Shown here in pieces: positions 21,790-22,914 of a stretch of DNA of 22,914 bases. A program made the translations under genes and the position numbers. The stretch's first letter is position 1. The number at the start of each line of letters is the position of its first letter. A model generated the notes under the pieces. The model saw only the letters and a program-made list of their open reading frames with translations, was not told where the DNA came from and searched no databases. Source of the stretch: an uncultured Oscillospiraceae bacterium (GTDB taxonomy: Bacteria > Bacillota > Clostridia > Oscillospirales > Oscillospiraceae); NCBI GenBank assembly GCA_910577915.1, contig CAJTOM010000039.1, forward strand, positions 1-22,914. The letters are read 5' to 3'.

Positions 21790-21825
21790 GGAGCGCCGTG
21801 CACGCGGCACACGGCGCTCCTTGCA
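21785..21825 (-). terminator. Terminator of the AbrB-type gene
   Basis: TGCAAGGAGCGCCGTG / CACGGCGCTCCTTGCA, a perfect 16-bp stem with a 9-nt loop, followed on the minus strand by TTTTCT. It lies 33 bases past the AbrB-type stop codon. Confidence 0.85.
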
Positions 21826-21858
21826 CGGGAACCCGCCGTTCAGGCGGGCCCCGGCCCG

Positions 21859-22116
21859 TCAAATCCGTCCAGCAGAGAGCTCGACCAGTTCCTTCAGGCA
21901 TTTCGGGCAGAGGTTTTTTCCGCGGAAGATGGCGATGTCCCGGCTGCTGTCACAGAAGATGCAGGTGGGCCGGTACTTTTTCAGCACCACCGAGGAGCCC
22001 TCCACAAAGATCTCCATCGTCTCCCGCTCGCCGATGTCCAGCGTGCGGCGCAGCTCGATGGGCAGCACGATCCGCCCTAAATCGTCAATCCTCCTTACGA
22101 TACCAGTGGACTTCAT
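21859..22116 (-). CDS. AbrB/SpoVT-type transition-state regulator with zinc-ribbon-like tail
   Basis: This 85-aa DNA-binding protein has an N-terminal swapped-hairpin AbrB domain (GIVRRIDDLGRIVLPIELRR, 5-24). The short C-terminal part has two CxxC pairs (Cys52/Cys55 and Cys70/Cys73), probably binding one zinc. By family knowledge AbrB/SpoVT proteins act as dimers or tetramers and control sporulation or transition-state genes. AGGAGG lies 9 bases before the ATG. It is divergent from spmA across a 200-base AT-rich control region and may act there, possibly on itself. It could equally be a global regulator with distant targets. Confidence 0.9.
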   Translation of the reverse strand: MKSTGIVRRIDDLGRIVLPIELRRTLDIGERETMEIFVEGSSVVLKKYRPTCIFCDSSRDIAIFRGKNLCPKCLKELVELSAGRI

Positions 22117-22179
22117 AAGGACCGTCCTCCTGTCCGGCAGATTTGGGTCCTCCGGTATCCGCTGGAGTCCCCTTGTGTA

Positions 22180-22209
22180 AATCTATCACAATCCCACCGC
22201 ATTTTTCAA
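22180..22209 (-). promoter_or_regulatory. Candidate promoter of the AbrB-type gene
   Basis: On the minus strand TTGAAA (22209-22204), an 18-base spacer, and TAGATT (22185-22180) preceded by TGA (extended -10). The palindrome AACATGTT (22208-22215) overlaps the -35 region and may be an operator. Confidence 0.45.
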
Positions 22210-22241
22210 CATGTTTTTACAAAAAAATTTGTGAAATTTTT

Positions 22242-22270
22242 GCATATTCTTTTCCCGTTGCCCCTATACA
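22242..22270 (+). promoter_or_regulatory. Candidate sigma-E (mother-cell) promoter of spmA
   Basis: GCATATT (22242-22248) matches the B. subtilis sigma-E -35 consensus KMATATT. TATACA (22265-22270) resembles the -10 core ATACA of CATACANT. The spacer is 16 bases, slightly longer than usual. spmA is sigma-E controlled in B. subtilis, which agrees. Confidence 0.4.
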
Positions 22271-22316
22271 TGAAAGGACGGCCCCAGCGGCCGGAGAAAA
22301 GGGGGGTGTCCGCGGT

Positions 22317-22914
22317 ATGGCGATGGCCTGGATCTGGACGGGAATGGTGGCGCTGTCGGTGTTTTACGGGCTGCTCCACGGTACCATCGGCGCTGTGGGG
22401 TCCGCCGCCATGGAGGGGGCCGCCGCCGCAGTGGAACTGTGTCTCTCCATGGCGGGCATCATGTGCCTGTGGAGCGGCGTGATGTCCGTGATGAAGGCCA
22501 GCGGCCTTATGGAGGGACTCAGCCGTCTCTTCCGCCCGGTGCTCACCCGCCTGCTGCCCCAGGCCTGCAGGGACCCGGACGCCCTGGCGGCCCTCTCCGG
22601 CAACGTGTCGGCCAATCTCCTGGGCCTGGGCAACGCCGCCACACCCCTGGGCATCCAGGCGGCCCGCCGCATGGCCCGCCACACCGGCGGCCTCGCCTCC
22701 GACGAGCTGTGCACCCTGGTGGTGCTCAACACCGCCTCCATCCAGCTGCTGCCCACCACGGTGGCGGGCGTCCGGTCCGCCCTGGGGGCCCAAAGTGCGT
22801 TTGATATTCTTCCGGCGGTGTGGATGGCGTCGCTGCTGTCGGTGGCGGCGGGGCTGGTGGATATGCAAAGTACATCGGCACCCGCGATGGCGTGGAGCTG
22901 TTGCCCTCCGGCTA
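22317..22914 (+). CDS. spmA: Spore maturation protein A (SpmA), partial or interrupted at its 3' end
   Basis: The frame is open to the window edge (199 codons). The protein is a polytopic membrane protein with the nucleoside-recognition (Gate) domain, marked by SANLLGLGNAATPLG and LVVLNTASIQLLPTTVAGVR. In B. subtilis SpmA, with SpmB, is needed for spore core dehydration. The ATG at 22317 follows AAGGGGGG by 8 bases; the ATG at 22323 is an alternative. Up to Val181 (22859) the sequence fits SpmA. After that the frame reads DMQSTSAPAMAWSCCPP, which is unlike an SpmA C-terminus. spmB would be expected next but is outside or displaced. Confidence 0.85.
   Translation, partial: MAMAWIWTGMVALSVFYGLLHGTIGAVGSAAMEGAAAAVELCLSMAGIMCLWSGVMSVMKASGLMEGLSRLFRPVLTRLLPQACRDPDALAALSGNVSANLLGLGNAATPLGIQAARRMARHTGGLASDELCTLVVLNTASIQLLPTTVAGVRSALGAQSAFDILPAVWMASLLSVAAGLVDMQSTSAPAMAWSCCPPA
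22860..22914 (+). other. Relaxase-like coding fragment in another frame at the window edge
   Basis: In the frame starting at 22859 the last 56 bases read GGYAKYIGTRDGVELLPSG. This resembles the conserved YIxTRxGVE motif of Mob-type relaxases carried by integrative and conjugative elements of gut Clostridia. The frame differs from that of spmA. Too short for certainty; it may mark an element insertion or an assembly join. Confidence 0.4.

Noticed and set aside
20561..22180. 539-codon + strand frame opposite the minus-strand ABC exporter and the AbrB-type gene
   Set aside because: It spans two genes and their terminator and promoter on the other strand; no motif supports it.
1..22914. CRISPR arrays, tRNA or rRNA genes, complete insertion sequences
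   Set aside because: No regularly spaced repeats, cloverleaf sequences, rRNA motifs or transposase motifs were seen in a reading of both strands.

Overview
The window is a GC-rich chromosomal stretch from a spore-forming member of the Clostridia, most likely Oscillospiraceae (Flavonifractor / Lawsonibacter / Intestinimonas-like). This rests on the protein families and motifs present (RecA, a PPi-type PFK, an AbrB/SpoVT-type regulator with four cysteines, the sporulation gene spmA) and on strong AGGAGG-type ribosome binding sites. It is an inference, not a database match.

Layout. 1-4053 (+) is a housekeeping block: prmC, a GNAT acetyltransferase, a small exported protein of lower GC, recA and a TatD-family hydrolase. 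It meets a convergent DUF2461 gene (4059-4736, -). A divergent two-helix membrane protein of unknown function follows (4869-5777, +), and a perfect bidirectional hairpin closes it. 5844-13873 (-) is a long co-directional cluster. In transcription order it holds a class II aldolase, a PPi-type phosphofructokinase, a divergent triosephosphate isomerase, a LarA-like nickel-pincer racemase/epimerase homologue, a NagB-like sugar-phosphate isomerase/deaminase, a ROK regulator and a TauE/SafE permease. A consensus extended -10 promoter sits upstream of the aldolase. 14106-14972 (-) is a DegV lipid-binding protein, divergent from a helical hypothetical protein (15189-16100, +). rpe and recR (16436-17684, +) are closely spaced and end in a classical terminator. 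Two ABC exporter half-transporters lie convergently (17860-19629 + and 19976-21730 -), with a small ORF between them. The right end has an AbrB-type regulator (21859-22116, -) divergent from spmA (22317 to the edge, +).

How the genes work together. The 5844-13873 cluster looks like a dedicated Embden-Meyerhof-like route: isomerise, phosphorylate with PPi, aldol cleavage, triose isomerisation. Most of its enzymes are paralogues with altered active-site motifs, and a LarA homologue is embedded in it. This suggests a substrate other than glucose 6-phosphate and is the best candidate here for an undescribed pathway. The two ABC genes carry complementary degenerate motifs, so they probably form one heterodimeric exporter although they are not in one operon.

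The most surprising local signal is at the right edge. spmA loses its expected C-terminus near 22857, and another frame of the last 55 bases reads like a relaxase motif. This points to a mobile-element junction or an assembly chimera. No tRNA, rRNA, CRISPR array or intact insertion sequence was seen.
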